A stretch of 64,000 bases of DNA, taken from NCBI GenBank assembly GCA_944739405.2, contig OX123197.2:61108047-61172046 (forward strand), given 5' to 3'. Position numbers and translations under genes: made by a program. This document shows positions 43,773 through 56,559 of this stretch, one piece after another. Positions within the stretch are counted from its first letter, which is position 1; each line of letters starts with the position of its first letter. A model generated the notes under the pieces. The model ran no database searches. It had not been told where the DNA came from and worked only from the letters and a program-made list of their open reading frames with translations. Origin of the DNA: Euclidia mi (lineage: Eukaryota > Arthropoda > Insecta > Lepidoptera > Erebidae).

Positions 43773-45667
43773 TTACTATCTCGTTTCAGAACGCTATGTC
43801 GTCACAGCTTCGCAGAACCTACCTTAACTCCGATAGTGCACAGCCCTGGAATCTATTTCGACCCTATCAAAACAATTTATTTTTATAATGACTATTGGAA
43901 AGTTATAACATACATAGATATCGTATTAGTTGAACCTCATCTAAATAATATTGATAATTTGATTAAAAGTACACTAGATCTCTGCATCAGATCTCAGTTA
44001 AATGATTTTATACAATGTAAAGATTTATTTAGTCCTATCGAGATTAACTTACAAGCTAACTTGATAAAATTGGATTCTCTATCGCATATTATATCTACAG
44101 ACTCGCCCAATAGATTTAAAAGGTCGCTAGAGTTTGGAGGCGAAGTCTTAAAGTTTTTCTTTGGCACATTAGATGCTGACGATGCGCGTAAATATGATGC
44201 CGCAATCGATGCGTGTCAAAAAAACGAGAATGAATTGTTCAATTTAATTAAAGAAAATAGTCATATCGTAAAATCCTCTATTAATACATTTAACTCTACT
44301 ATTTCTAGATTAAATAAAAATTAAATTAGATTAAGTTATCAAATTAATAAGCTAAATGATATTTTGTCGCAAACGACGAAAAATAATAATGAAATCATGT
44401 ATATATCTAAGATAAATAATTTAGTAAATATAATCGAAGGTTCTCTTTTAACTATCTCCAATTTCTTAGACTCTGTCCTAAATTCTATCTTATTCGCTAA
44501 AGCTAACTTCCTTAACCCATCTGTTATCACACCTACTAACCTCCTAAAGGAATTAGCAAAGCAAAGCAACGTTATGAATAAACGTTTAGATTTCCCAGTG
44601 CCTCTTAACATAGAAACAATTCACACTATAATTGATGTATCAACGTTAACCTCATACTATTATAACAAGAAAATTATATTTATTTTACAAATCCCTCTTA
44701 CCTTATCTCTCCAATTAAGTATAATGTGTATAAAATGATTCCTCTGCCTACCCCACCAGATCACACTAATCCTAACGCGTTTGCCCTAATCCATCCATCA
44801 AACCCTTATCTCGCTATCACAGATGATACACTAAATTATGCATTGTTGTCTAATATGAACATTGAAAAATGTCTCAAAATTAAGAATGATTTTTCTATTT
44901 GTCAATTAGTCACTCTCTATTCTAGTAGCTCTCACCCATCTTGTGAGACAAAATTGTTAACCGAGGTATTATTGTCAATACCCAGTATATGTGATTATAA
45001 AGTATTTTATGGTCAGATCGACATCTGGCATAAACTTATGAATAATGAATGGATTTATGTACAGTCTAATCCTAATAAATTAACTGTGAAATGTAAAACA
45101 GATATCAAAGATTACTCTGTCCTAGGTACAGGTATATTAAGATTGTCGCCTGATTGTATTGGTTACTATAAAACATTGCAATTTGTACCTTCAACTATTT
45201 CTACATCTGTTTATAAAAATCAATTTTTAATTGACTTTGATATCGCTAAGGATGATTGTTGTAACAAAGAAATTGTAAACAAAACCTTACCACTATTGTC
45301 ACCACTATCTTTGAGTAACATTGATTTAGACTCTTTAAAACATACATATCACAAATTAGATGACCTCGAGTTAGAAATAAATAAATTCCAACAACAAAAT
45401 CATTTTGTTAAATATGCAACTTATTATTCTAGTTTGTCTTATATTGTAATCATAGCTATTTTCGTACTAATTCTGTATAAATTATATAATCGTTATTTTA
45501 ATCTTAAGAAAGAATCTTGTTGCATCCAAATCTTTAACCAGTGTAACACGAGAAGAACTGTACAAAATGAAAACAGAATCAGTAATTCCATTGAGATGTT
45601 TGAACACTCTAATTCAGATGATGATAATAACCTTAGATATTCTTCTAATAGAAATTTAAATAACTAA
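43773..45667 (+). pseudogene. env: errantivirus env, copy 2 (three frames)
   Basis: Envelope fusion protein of the errantivirus/baculovirus-F type. A splice-acceptor-like TTACTATCTCGTTTCAG lies at about 43,773-43,789. The first frame (to 44,324) has a furin-type RFKR at 44,112-44,123 followed by a glycine- and phenylalanine-rich fusion-peptide-like stretch. The second (about 44,364-44,738) is helical. The third (44,726-45,667) has Cys-rich ectodomain sequence, a membrane segment (YIVIIAIFVLILYKLY, about 45,430-45,480) and a charged cytoplasmic tail. Frame breaks near 44,325-44,360 and 44,700-44,735 and lack of a clear signal peptide start mean it is not translated as one protein. Confidence 0.88.
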
Positions 45668-45956
45668 AATTATATTTTTGGTAATATTAATACTATATCT
45701 TATGTTTTCATAAACAATTTTATAATTTACTATTTCTATACAATTTCATTTTTACTATTTTAATGTTTAAATTTGTTTAATTATAATCCTAAATCTTATA
45801 AGAAAATATAATGCTAAATCTTATACAAGAACTTATCCTAAATCTTATGTTAAATTTTATACTAGATCTTAACAGTACTAAATCATGTAAGCCTCATTTT
45901 TCTTTTCTCTTAATTTCGCTTCATCTTGGGATAAAGCTCCATTTAAAGGCGGGAGA
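45668..45956 (+). other. errantivirus 3' UTR and polypurine tract, copy 2
   Basis: AT-rich, with CCTAAATCTTAT repeats at about 45,787-45,850. The purine tract AAAGGCGGGAGA (45,945-45,956) abuts the LTR and has a C where copy 1 has G. Confidence 0.8.
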
Positions 45957-46217
45957 TGTTATACCCAGTTTCTCTACGTAATTACTTGCAAACGTAATCT
46001 TATTACTTTAATATAAAAGCTTGTACCCATGTGCATTCATCCAGTCACAGCCCTACATCAGTACCGACCAGTACTCCCTAAAACCGCATTCCCGCGTGTT
46101 GTATCGTGAAGAGAAAAGTGAGGTCAAATACGTTGTATCGTTTTCGGTAATAAATTCGGTAGTTTGGAACTTTTGGTGTTTTTTTTTAAAAAGACAATCA
46201 GCGGCTGCCGCCTAACA
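45957..46217 (+). repeat. 3' LTR of errantivirus copy 2
   Basis: A 261-bp direct copy of 37,930-38,189, with about eight substitutions and one T indel. Confidence 0.93.
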
Positions 46218-48240
46218 GCACGTAGCTCCCCTTCGCGGTTTTCACGGTAACAACGCGGGTTGTACCGTCCTTGGAAGTATGCAGTCTCTCTACGATGGCC
46301 AACGGCCATGAAAGTGGCGGAGCATTATCGTGTATTATGACGACCAACATACCCTCCTGTATGGGGGATGCAGGACTATTCCACTTGGATCTAGCCTGAA
46401 GCTGGTGTAGATATTCCGCACGCCAGCGCCGCCAGAACGACTGCACGAGTTTATCCAGCAGAGTATGTCTCTGAAGCAAGCCTGAAGAGTCTGCTTCAGG
46501 AGCCAGAAATGACGCACTGTGTTCAGAAAATGTGCAGGGCTTAACGCGGATGGTTCTGCAGGGTCACTACTCAATGCCGTGAGCGGACGCGAATTGATCA
46601 ATGCCTCGACTTGTGCAAGGACAGTTAAAAGCTCTTCGTAAGAGAGGATCTGTTGACCTATAACTTTGAAGACATGCGTGTTAATTACTTTGACCATGCT
46701 TTCCCAACATCCACCGAAATGTGGTGATGCTGGTGGAATAAACTTCCAGTCAATATGATCTATGGAAAGTTCTTCCTGAAGACGAGTACGATAACCCGCG
46801 ACGTGATTGAAACAAGTAGCGGGAACAAGTTCAATCAATTTACTAACGCGGTTGGCGACAAAAGTCTGCCAGTGGTGAGGAGATGAATAAATCCAAGCGA
46901 GCACTACTTTGGAGTCAGAAAATGCGTATATTTTATTAAAAGGGTAGTGGGGCAAAACTGTGTCTTGAACCTTGCAGAGCTACTGAGACAGCAGAAAGGC
47001 CGCGCACAACTCCAGTCTCGCAACCGAAATGGTTTTAACAGGCGAGACCTTAGACTTGGCACAAACTAACTGCACCGAGTAGTTAGAACCAATGCGGACT
47101 TGCAAATATACGACTCCGCCGTAAGCACGCTCGCTGGCGTCAGCGAAACCTATTAAGTTGATGGTACATCCATCTACCAACCCAAGATGACGCGGAATAG
47201 TAATTTGATTGAGCGCGGTAAGCACAATACAAACTGGCCCCAAGCGGGGCCGAGGTGAGTGATGCTACGTCTTCATTAGCGTTCGGCAATGTGTCCGTAA
47301 TATGCTCCACGATAAGCGAAGAAATGTTAAAATTAATATCCCTATCAAAACGCGAATGTATTTTAATATCTACGGAACCCTTGCAATGTTTTTCTGACCC
47401 GCCAATTCCTTTGACCACTGAACAAGTATTTCTAAAGTTATTACACAATCCGAGGCGTTTGAAGTATTCCAATGTTATTAAATTGGTCTGAGACGCGCTA
47501 TCGAGTAGACAACGTACCATGTGCGGCGACCCATTAACATCATAAACGATAAGTTGCGCTGTCGCTAACAGTACCGTCTTAGACGCCGTACACTGCGTTT
47601 GGGCCCTGCGCGGATCATTATAGATGCGCGAGTGCCGTCCTCGCGTGCGCGTCGCCCGCGCGATGGATGTCATACACAGCGATATTTCATTCTGAATCGT
47701 GGAAGGCGCAGTTATCGTAGCCTGCACCTGCAACGTAAGTGTGTCAAGGTTAGCGGCTTGGCTTGACAACGGACAACTTTTATCTAAATGTAATAATGAG
47801 TGATGTCGTTGATTACATAAACGACACTTCGTCTTACTAGAACAATCACCCGTTTTATGCTTTATACTTAAGCAATTAATGCAAGCTCTGTTGTCCTTCA
47901 CGCACTTGAAACGAGCAGTTGGATTTAAACCATTAAAGGCGGGACACTTGTAGAAATGGTCGTGCACTATATTACTGCAGAGACACTTCTGTGAATTAAT
48001 TTTATTAGATTCCGAGCATGTTAGGTAAGATTGTGGATTAGGGACCGAGTTATTATTACTATTTCGCGCTTTATTCAACCTTTGTTTGCTGCTGTTTGTG
48101 TAAGACGGGCTAGGTGAACTAGACTGCGTATTGTGAAATATTCGACACTGATCTTTGATGAACGAAATAAAACTATCTAGTGTAGGTATTTTATTATTGC
48201 GTTCCGTCATCTCGAAAGCACGAATTGTTTCAGTGTCAAA
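46218..48240 (-). pseudogene. BEL gag 3' part, protease and pol remnants (RT missing)
   Basis: From 48,240 leftward the gag frame continues after the LINE, then zinc knuckles (CINCLSIKHKTGDC; CRLCNQRHHSLLH) and a BEL protease with LLDSASQTNLIT. Near 47,245-47,280 the sequence jumps from just past the protease to the RNase H region (LIGFADASERAYGGVVYL), so the whole RT palm is deleted. RNase H continues at 46,955 (FSDSKVVLAWI), then after HVAGYR jumps into late integrase (IPPASPHFGGCWE; EALINSRPL); the integrase zinc finger and first catalytic Asp are gone. A final frame, 46,479-46,219, is the C-terminal module (FWRRWRAEYLHQLQ). At least three frames are used. Confidence 0.88.
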
Positions 48241-48908
48241 CTTTTTTAAAGAAAGAAGAAAGAAAAGAAAAGAAATATTTTATTTGTATCTCCATACATA
48301 ATAACATTAATAACCCTTAAAACTAAACATGTAGAGTACATATTGAGGAGAGTACAAATAGGAACCTGCGTCAGCTATTGTTGCAGAATAACTGCAACGC
48401 TGATATTCTCGCACGACCAGAGGATATAATTTTAATAATGATATGTATATACTTAAATAATTATTATTATTAATTAAATGCTATTTAAAATATATACGAC
48501 ACTATAATATAAACGCATACATTTTATATTATATTATTATGTAAATAAAAAAAAAAATATTAATACTAAAGACTTTTGGTTGACATGTATTGTGTATCAG
48601 ACAGGCAATCTTAACAAATTTATAGCGCGTTTCCGAACGCTTTCGGTCTATTGTCACTACTTGAGTGATTGTTCGATTGTTCCGTCAAAAGTGTCAGCTG
48701 TCACGCAAGATACCATTGCGCTAGCCGGCTGAAGCCGGTACCAAGTAATCAAAACATCAATAAAATAAAAACAAGGCAACGCTGTGCTGGCGCTGTTGAG
48801 AGTACCTACTACGTAATAACAGATAGTAATAAACAAGACAAGAAACTGAGTAACGTTCACAGCCATATGAAATTCCTTCCACACAATGAGTGGCGTACAG
48901 GTAGGTGG

Positions 48909-51783
48909 TTATACTAAAGTCGATTTTTGTTTGATTAATAAAATTTGCCTATACTTATTTTTAAAAGAATATACCGATTTCAGGCTACGTATAGGCGGTG
49001 GGAGGTCATTCCATATTTTGGCTGCCGAAAATTTAAAACCATTTTCGAACGAGGCTGATTTGTGTTTTGAAACAACCAACAGATAAGATGCGGCTCTTGT
49101 GCTGTATTGATTTACATCCCTGGACCATGTCAACTTTTTATAAAGGTAATTCGGCTTTTGATATTTAGCTATTCCAAAGAGTAAGGTTGCCAAATGTAAA
49201 TGCCTACGCGCAGCCATCTTCAAGAGGTTCCCACTATTTAGGAATGGAGTGACATGTGTACGTGGTGGAATATTATAGCAGAACCGAGCACATGCATTTT
49301 GTACACGTTGAATAACCTTCTCTGTTCTTTTCAGTAAACATGACCCGAATACAGTGTCTGCATAATTAAGTTTGGATAGGACTAGAGTTTCGCAAAGCAG
49401 AATCCGCATGTCGGTACTCAGATGCCGGCGAATTCGGTATAGCAGTTTGAGACGGTAAAAACAGTTTTTAACAGCTTCAAGTAAATGCGTCTCAAAATGC
49501 AGTTCACCATCTACAACTAATCCCAGATTGCGAGCCTCACTAACTCGGTCTATGGGACAGTTATCAACCATCACTACAGAATTAAGGTCTTCTATTCTTT
49601 TGATGCATTCCTTTGAGCCTAATATTAAATACTTGGATTTAGTAGGGTTTAGCACCAAGGAATTTTGTCTTGCCCAATCTGATATGTTGTCTAAATCCTC
49701 ACTCAATCTCTTTACAGATTCGTGACAATCATTTGGGTGAAATGATATATAAAGTTGGAGGTCATCAGCATATAATTATGTGAAACTGGGCATTTCTGAT
49801 GTGGTTGGTAACATCGGCACTGTACAATATGAAGAGGAGAGGGCCGAGAACTTATCCCTGTGGGACGCCCCGAGTCACCTGACAGCAAGAAGAATTGGCC
49901 TTATTACCCTCCCTGGCATTATCCAGTTGCACGAATTGAGATCTGTCAGTCAGATAACTATGGAACCACTTTACAGTTGCTGACTCACATCCGTAGTAGG
50001 AAAGTTTGGCAAGAAGAAGAGAAACATTAATTGTTTCAAAAGCCCGCGGAAAAACAAGTAGGGTAAGCAAAGTACCCATGCCCTTATCCCTCGCCTCCAA
50101 AATGTCATCAACAACATCTAGGAGGGCGGTGGCCGTACTATGACCTTTGCGAAATCCAGATTGTCTATGAGGTGTAATATTATAATTTTCAAGGTATTTC
50201 CTCAACTGACTGCACACCACCTTCTCCAGCACCTTAGATAGACAAGGAAGTAAGCTGATGGGTCTAAGATCTTTGGCTGTAACCGGATTAGCTATTTTGG
50301 GTATGGGCTTGACAATAGCAGTTTTCCACACATCAGGAAAGGTAGAGGAAGTGATAGACTTATTTATTATTGCTGTGATGTACGGAAGGCTATGAGGAAG
50401 TGTCATCATCAGCATTTATAGTGAAATGTTGTCAATGCCAAGGGCATTCGATTTAAGACTGCTAATGTGCAAGCGAACCTCTTCCTCACTAATTGGCTCA
50501 AGACTGAATGTGTTTGAGTGAAACCTGTTTGTTTCAAAATATATTAAATCTGTTAAAGTGACAGTATCATTCCCAGGTATGTTCATGAAATATTTATTTA
50601 TGTCTTCTGGATTGTTAAACAAGTGAGGCAATTCATGCCTCTTTTGTTTGCCTATGTTAATGGTAGATTTTAAGTTATACCAAAGCTTTTTTGGGTTTTG
50701 TATATGTCCATTTACGTATGACTCAAAATAAGCTCTTTTTTCACTGTCAATTGCACTCACTATAATATTTTTCAAGTACTTATAACTACTTTTATGTATA
50801 TCACTTTTACTTTGTTTGTAGCGTGTTTGGTACCTGTCACGCAATTTCACCATATCTTTGATTGTGTCCGTAATCCACGGATAAGACCTTTCTTTTACTA
50901 AAATTCTTTTAATTGGAGCATGTAAATCGAAAAGGGTAGTGATGAAAGTATTAAGTATTGATACCATGTCACTCACATTCTCCAGAGTGGTAATATAAGA
51001 CCAGTCTAATTTGCCGAGGTCATTCTGAAACATATCGGGCATTATATCATTTATTGGTCTATAATGGATCCACTGTGGGGTAGGCTTATTAATTTTAAAT
51101 AGGAAATTCACAGATATAATAGCATGTTGCCCTAATTCCGGTTTATGTTGAACGACAATGTTGTTGACTTGAACATCAGTGCACACAATATCAATCAGTA
51201 GACACTGATTGATATTGTGATCACTGTGATCAGTAAAGTGTGTTGGCTCCTGGATAATTTGGTTAAGACTCATATAGTGTAGGAAATTATTTAATGATGT
51301 AGTACTACTATTAGTCCCTAGACAATTTATATTAAAATCGCCCAAAATTATAATTTGATCAGTTTTGCTGAATGACATCAAAGAATCTGTCAATGCATCT
51401 AGGAAGGTATTAATGTCTAACCATGGTGGTCAGTATGCCGTACCGACGATAACATTTAGCGCGTTGACGGTGAGTCTGAGCCACATTTGTTCAACATTTG
51501 GTGTGACTGGATGTGTGATGGTTCGAACCCTGAGGTCACGGCGTACATAGAAGCCAACGCCCCCAGCCCGGCCACCCCGCACACTCACCGGCCGCGGTAC
51601 GTGTTTAAGGCGAAAATTGGGGACTAAAGGCGCCTTGCCTTCCTCTCCGTCCCGCAACCAAGTTTCGTTTATTGCCATTATATCCACTGCAAGTTCATCC
51701 ATAGCCAACAAAAATTCGTCATGGTGTGTTCCTAGCGAACCAGCGTTGAATAATCCTACTTTCAAATATTTGCTCTTAGGCAT
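48909..51783 (-). pseudogene. LINE ORF2: endonuclease and reverse transcriptase (3 stops, 1 frameshift)
   Basis: An APE-type endonuclease opens at MPKSKYLKVGLFNAGSLGTH (51,783), with INETWL and a later ILGDFNINC. The RT follows with LRPISLLPCLSKVLEK, HRQSGFRKGHST, GVPQG and, after a frameshift near 49,785, ADDLQLYI and NSLVLNPTKSKYLILG. The C-terminal region ends SLKSVYSFKNKYRQILLIKQ. Stops at 51,430, 50,416 and 49,852 (left edges) all fall in one frame, so they are point nonsense changes rather than shifts. The protein would nick target DNA and copy the LINE RNA. Confidence 0.9.
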
Positions 51784-52235
51784 TATTAAAGTTTAAAAAT
51801 ATTACTGTTTTGAATACTATACAATATAAAGTATAATTTAGATGAAGGAATATACCGTTTTTGAATATAAGTAATAGGCGATACTTTTTAATCTTCAGTT
51901 TCCACTGTACTGTTTTGTAATTGTAAAGTAGTAGTAGTAAAAGTAGTGTTATTAATATTTGTAGTAATACCATGTCTTTATTGTGTGCATTTGATATGTA
52001 AATATATATAATTGGTGTGTAATTGAAAGTAGTAATATCAAGCATGTGTGTATTAAGTAATATACTAAATATAAATATATAATAACTAATATATTGTATA
52101 AATTTGTATAAAGAATAAATATATATGATTATAAATATATAATAACTTATTTTATCAATACAACCCATCTTAATTATGTTCTTTAAGTGCGATTTTCTAT
52201 ATTGCTTACGACTAATTACTATTTCTAAATAACAA

Positions 52236-52816
52236 TTAAGTTGTGTTGGAGCCAAAAACCAGTTGGATGTCCGACTCACATTTGATTGAACAGACCTTGT
52301 CTCCAGGCTTGTGCCGTGCAAGGAGGCGGCCCCGTTTGACCCACACAAACTTCCACCCCGAGCGCTGGCTGACATCTCGCGCCAAGCGAAACAATTGACG
52401 GTTCGCCTTCGTGAGCCGCTCATTAATATAGAAGCGCCTGGGCGCTCCCGGGACCAGGTCGGCCGACGTCACCCCTCGCCGAACTCGCGCGCTGTGCAGC
52501 AATGCGTCCCTCACGGCCCTGTGCGTGAAAGACACCGCTAAAGCCCGTGGACGCGCCTCGGGTCCCGAGGCGTCGATCGCTACGATACGTCGTCCGCCAA
52601 CTCTCTCAGCGCTCGCTATTTGCGTTTCTGTTAAAGTGACACCTATTTTCGCAGCGATTTGCATCACTACATGGACAGGATTCTCTCCGCTCACCTCTGG
52701 AAAATTAGCCACCTCGACGTCATAGGCCAACAGTTCCTGGTCACGCTCGTGGAGGTCCTGCCTGAGCTGGGTGATCACGCTATCAACGTCACCCGTCTGT
52801 GTTGGCAGCTGTTTTT
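52236..52816 (-). pseudogene. LINE ORF1 (5'-truncated)
   Basis: About 190 residues: a short coiled coil (VITQLRQDLHERDQELLAYD), then the RNA-binding domain VEVANFPEVSGENPVHVVMQ, ITLTETQIASAERVGG-type motif, RRFYINERLTKANRQLFRLA and WVKRGRLLARHKPGD, standard for insect Jockey/CR1 ORF1 nucleic-acid chaperones. It fuses in frame to BEL gag at about 52,816 by chance. Confidence 0.85.
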
Positions 52817-53580
52817 TTAGTGCGAGTTGAAGCAACATAAAGTCGGAAAGATCTTCCAATTTTAAGTTCCTAAGAGAATTAACCGCGGTTACTAAGTTAT
52901 CTATAAACAGCTGGAAATTCGAGACAGATGCGGCATTGGACAGTTTAAGATTTAAAGCTTGATCAAAGTAAGTATACGCTAGGACGCGCGTGTCTTGATA
53001 TCTATCAAGTAGTGACTGAAATATGACCTGATAATTCTCAGCACTAGGTGTGACACCTGCAAATACGGACTGGGCCTTCGGTGACAGTTTACCTATTAAA
53101 TAGTACAACCTGTCAGCATCTATCAGAGAACCATTATCGTGCACTGTGGACTTAAAACTAGAATAACGGCCAATTTCGTATATCTCCGTCAAACGACATA
53201 ATCTCGATTGGCGGTAATCTCGGTTTGCGGGCCGCTGCAACGGACTGTGCCGAATATTTACCCTCCAATTGCGATTGTATACGCTTAATAATACAATAAA
53301 GATCTTCGAATGAGGTGTACGCCAGATAATTCGGTTGTTCATCAGGATTGATAGAAATTAATCTTGTGTTATAATCGTCTAACAACTTATGAAAATCTGT
53401 TCGAATATTATCTACTGTCATACAATAACTAAGGAATGATTCCCTATTACTATCAGAAACGGCTGCGGTCTTTGAACGCTCGTAAATGTTTTGAATGCGC
53501 TCAAATAAAATATTACGTTTTGCTTCTAAGATTATCATCTCTTTGTCTTCCGACACGCGTGACTTCTTTTGTTGTGACAT
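52817..53580 (-). pseudogene. BEL gag N-terminal part (frameshifted)
   Basis: Starts MSQQKKSRVSEDKEMIILEA at 53,580. The hallmark region LPPIEIMSFDGDIRNWPLF corresponds to the BEL motif preceding the capsid. The frame stops at 53,158, while a second frame (from about 53,175) carries SSFKSTVHDNGSLIDADRLY and the capsid-like body to the LINE junction at FMLLQLALKK. A single-base change near 53,160 explains the shift. Confidence 0.88.
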
Positions 53581-53921
53581 GCTTACGTAAGTATAAGCTA
53601 ATGAGACCGAAACAAAATAAGACTATCTAAAGTACCTATTATTTTACCTAAGTACCTAGGCAACACTTTAAAGCAGTGGAATTAAAAGCTGCTTAAAATA
53701 TGAGATTTACAAGACAACTATGATAGTTCCAGAAATAATCATTGGGTAAGTAGGTAGCTACATAAAAGTATATTACCTACTGATGCGTGCGAAAACAACC
53801 ATGTGACGGTTATGTGAATGGACTAGGAGTATAGCTAGGTGCTATAACTGCCTAGGTATATAGATATAACGAGGTTTTACGTATAAAACGTAAATGAAGC
53901 CGACTCGTATGGATCAAAAAA
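53581..53921 (-). other. BEL leader and primer-binding area
   Basis: 341 bp of untranslated leader. On the minus strand the LTR is followed by TTTTTTGATCCATACGAGTC; I cannot assign a primer tRNA. Confidence 0.6.
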
Positions 53922-54401
53922 TGGTTCGGCGTTACACCAAAACCGAAGGTTCTAGGCGATTTGGAGAAGGATTAATATTGTGGACTGTAGGATGGCGGTT
54001 CTTCGGCGACTAGGGGATGAGGGAAAGCGGAAGAGGTGATGTGGTTAGGAGCCTCTTACCTTGCAAATGGCAGCCTCCTGGTGTCTTCAAGTATATTGAA
54101 GCTGCTTGAATCACTCCACTACACAAATCACTTTCACTCGCGAGCGGTTTTGTTGAGTTTTGTATAAGCGGTAATAATATATATGGCGGTGCGGTTCAGT
54201 GCGGTACGGTGCGGCGGACATGAGTTTTTTTAGCGTCTCGAATGTTCCATTTTTTCTTTCGTCGCCGTTGAGCAGGGCGGCCAATAGCGAGGCGTTTTTG
54301 GGAGGGGATCCATGGAAAGGATCGCTTGGATTGGCCGAGCAGCGACGAACCATTGACGTTGAAGTGATTAGTTCTCGATGGAAAGGTAGATGGCGTTACC
54401 A
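53922..54401 (-). repeat. 5' LTR of the BEL element
   Basis: 480 bp, about 96% identical to 29,571-30,049. Followed by the target duplication GCTCT at 54,402-54,406. Confidence 0.93.
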
Positions 54402-54406
54402 GCTCT

Positions 54407-56555
54407 AAAACGCTTTTTTTAAACGTTTTTATAAATCTCTCTAAATATCGTAGCAACAAAATATGTTCCACAATCAAAATATTACCTGTTCATAGGCACC
54501 TCCTTAATGTTAATAAAAATAAATTAATGGAACATTTAACTCATAATAACCACCATCGGCATCGCTCACCACAGTTATTGAAAACATAACACATTACCAG
54601 TAATAAAAGATTCCAAATGTATACTTAACCAAACGAATGCATTTAATAAAATCTACATAGTTTAACCATTAATATTAAACAGATACCCCTCCATGTACAT
54701 ATTCAAATATCTCACAGGTCAATTTATATTGGTTGCTACGAATCGCGTGCTTTCTTTGAATAATCTTTATTTCCTGCAACCTTATCGCTTTTCTATGTGA
54801 CTGGATCACGGACTAAACAGAAACTGAATTGATTAACCAATTTCAGTCCTATTCTTCAAATAACAAAGGCCATATTCCATGAAACTAAAATGTGGTTTAA
54901 TGAAATTAATTCTGTTTTCTGCCAATGCAATTTTGAAGCTTATTTCTTGGAAGTTATAGTTGAGAATTGTGTGGTACGTTTATAGTGGTAGGGCAACGAA
55001 GTGATGGTGTTATCCAAAGCCAAGATTACGGCCCAGCGAAACATTTTAATGCCTTTTATTGTTATAGTTCTGTGGGTTATTGTTTATGGACTGGGGTAGT
55101 TATGCAGAAAATTAACTTACAAGGAATACCATATACACATGGTATGCAGCAAGGGAGGCAGATATGGAAAGTTTATGTTAATAGTTTTAGTTTTGTTGTG
55201 GGTTTCGAACATGGTAATTTTTGCCCCAGAAATGAGGTGTTAATAAAATATATGGATAAGTAGAATTATAGAGGGCTGGAGAATTGCTTTAATGCCTTGC
55301 AAGGATCCCGAATTTTATTTTGGTTCCTTCGACTCCATTTGTTTCCTCTAGTGTTTTAATGTTGACGAAACCTACATATTTTCTATGGATTCTCCAAAGT
55401 AGTGAACTCGATGACTTTTCAGTGCAACTCATGGAACTCCCCTCAAAAAGCTGTTATATAATAGTTTTTGAATTTATCACATTCGTACAAACTGATAATT
55501 CAGCGGGTACTTCATTTTATAACATGTGTAAAAACGATTTCACACTGTACATAAATAGTTCCACTGCTGGGCACGGTACTATTCTCACTATAAGCACGAT
55601 TAGCCTATAGCCTACCTTTTTATTAACATTCAGATTTTTTATTTATCGTTTTCAATTTGCGATAATCACTTTAACAAGATTGACAGATTGATAATATTTT
55701 CTTAATTTAATTATTGACGGTCAATAAACGGACTTTTTTCCATTATCAATGCTGTTATTGAAAATAAATCTGTTTGTTTTTTATGCCAGTGAAATTGTCG
55801 AAAACCAATTAAAAAGTGTATTTAGAACTCATTTAGTGTGGTGATGGATTAAGAATTCAAAGTGTCACCACCCCATTTCATTCCGTGGGTAATGTAAGAG
55901 GCGACTAAGGAAAATATAAACAGCAATTAATAGTATATTTTTTAAGAGAAGGCAAATCTTGATATATCTACGTCCTACAACCAATCTATCTGGTCAGCGT
56001 GGTATAGGGAGCCTAATCCTCATATTGACTAACAATGCTTTTGAGGCGCAAATTAGTACAGACCAGCTGTAGGGGACTGCGAAAGGCTTATTTGTGAATT
56101 ATTTTCATAAACCTTCATGTTTTATGAACAAAACAAACCCTCTAAAATCCTTATTTACTACACCTCAAGCTTTCAAATAAAATGATACACTTTGAAATTA
56201 TTTTCCAGCAAGTCATTAGTATTATTTTTACACAAATCTCCCACAGGGTTAGTACCTAACAAAACTCAGAAATTCTCGGCTGCGAGATAAACCCAGATAA
56301 CAGGGTGACACTCCTGTTAGGCAGAATTAAAAACGAGATTATTACCCAAGTAAATCTTGACGTAATTAGTTTTAATCATGCTTACCTAGATGGCGCTTAT
56401 TTAGGCAGATTGTCCGTTGAGCAGCGGGTTGTTGGTTTTTGGTGGCTTAATATTTTATCCAAAGCACGTAATTTAATGTTGGTAAAAATATGAATAAGAG
56501 TCAGTGCTACTTAGGTACATAGTAGTCATACGTAAGTATATAATATATGTTTGTA
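54407..56555. other. non-coding right flank; SINE B scrap
   Basis: No gene recognised; frames at 54,967-55,263 and 55,320-55,610 have no domains. 55,560-55,615 (CCACTGCTGGGCACGG, TATTCTCACTATAAGCACG) is a scrap of SINE family B. Confidence 0.5.
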
Positions 56556-56559
56556 TCAT

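Larger units (their letters stand above)
38190..46217 (+). mobile_element. errantivirus-like element, copy 2 (right), nearly complete
   Basis: Internal region plus the 3' LTR of the better copy. Gag is open and pol has one nonsense codon. Env is in three frames. Directly after the LTR come TTGGT and an inverted 15-bp LTR end (CGGCAGCCGCTGATT, 38,196-38,210) in place of the full primer site, so initiation of reverse transcription is doubtful. The last LTR ends at 46,217, where BEL pol resumes at GCAC. Confidence 0.93.
48247..52816 (-). mobile_element. LINE (Jockey/CR1 group) inserted in BEL gag
   Basis: A 5'-truncated non-LTR retrotransposon: partial ORF1 (52,816-52,236), a 450-bp AT-rich gap, ORF2 with endonuclease and RT (51,783-48,909), and a 660-bp 3' part ending in a TTTCTTT-rich tail. 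TTTTTTTA-like duplications lie at both edges (about 48,240 and 52,820), and BEL gag continues across. The clade is inferred from protein style. Confidence 0.9.
29571..54401 (-). mobile_element. BEL/Pao LTR retrotransposon carrying nested LINE and errantivirus insertions
   Basis: LTRs at 29,571-30,049 and 53,922-54,401 are direct copies, roughly 96% identical by eye, and GCTCT flanks the whole (29,566-29,570; 54,402-54,406). Read on the minus strand: 5' LTR, leader, gag start, a 4.6-kb LINE, gag end, protease, RNase H, integrase remnants, a 15.9-kb errantivirus block, the last codons of pol, 3' UTR, polypurine tract and 3' LTR. Without the insertions it would be about 4.3 kb, short for the family because the RT and part of integrase are deleted. 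Confidence 0.93.
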
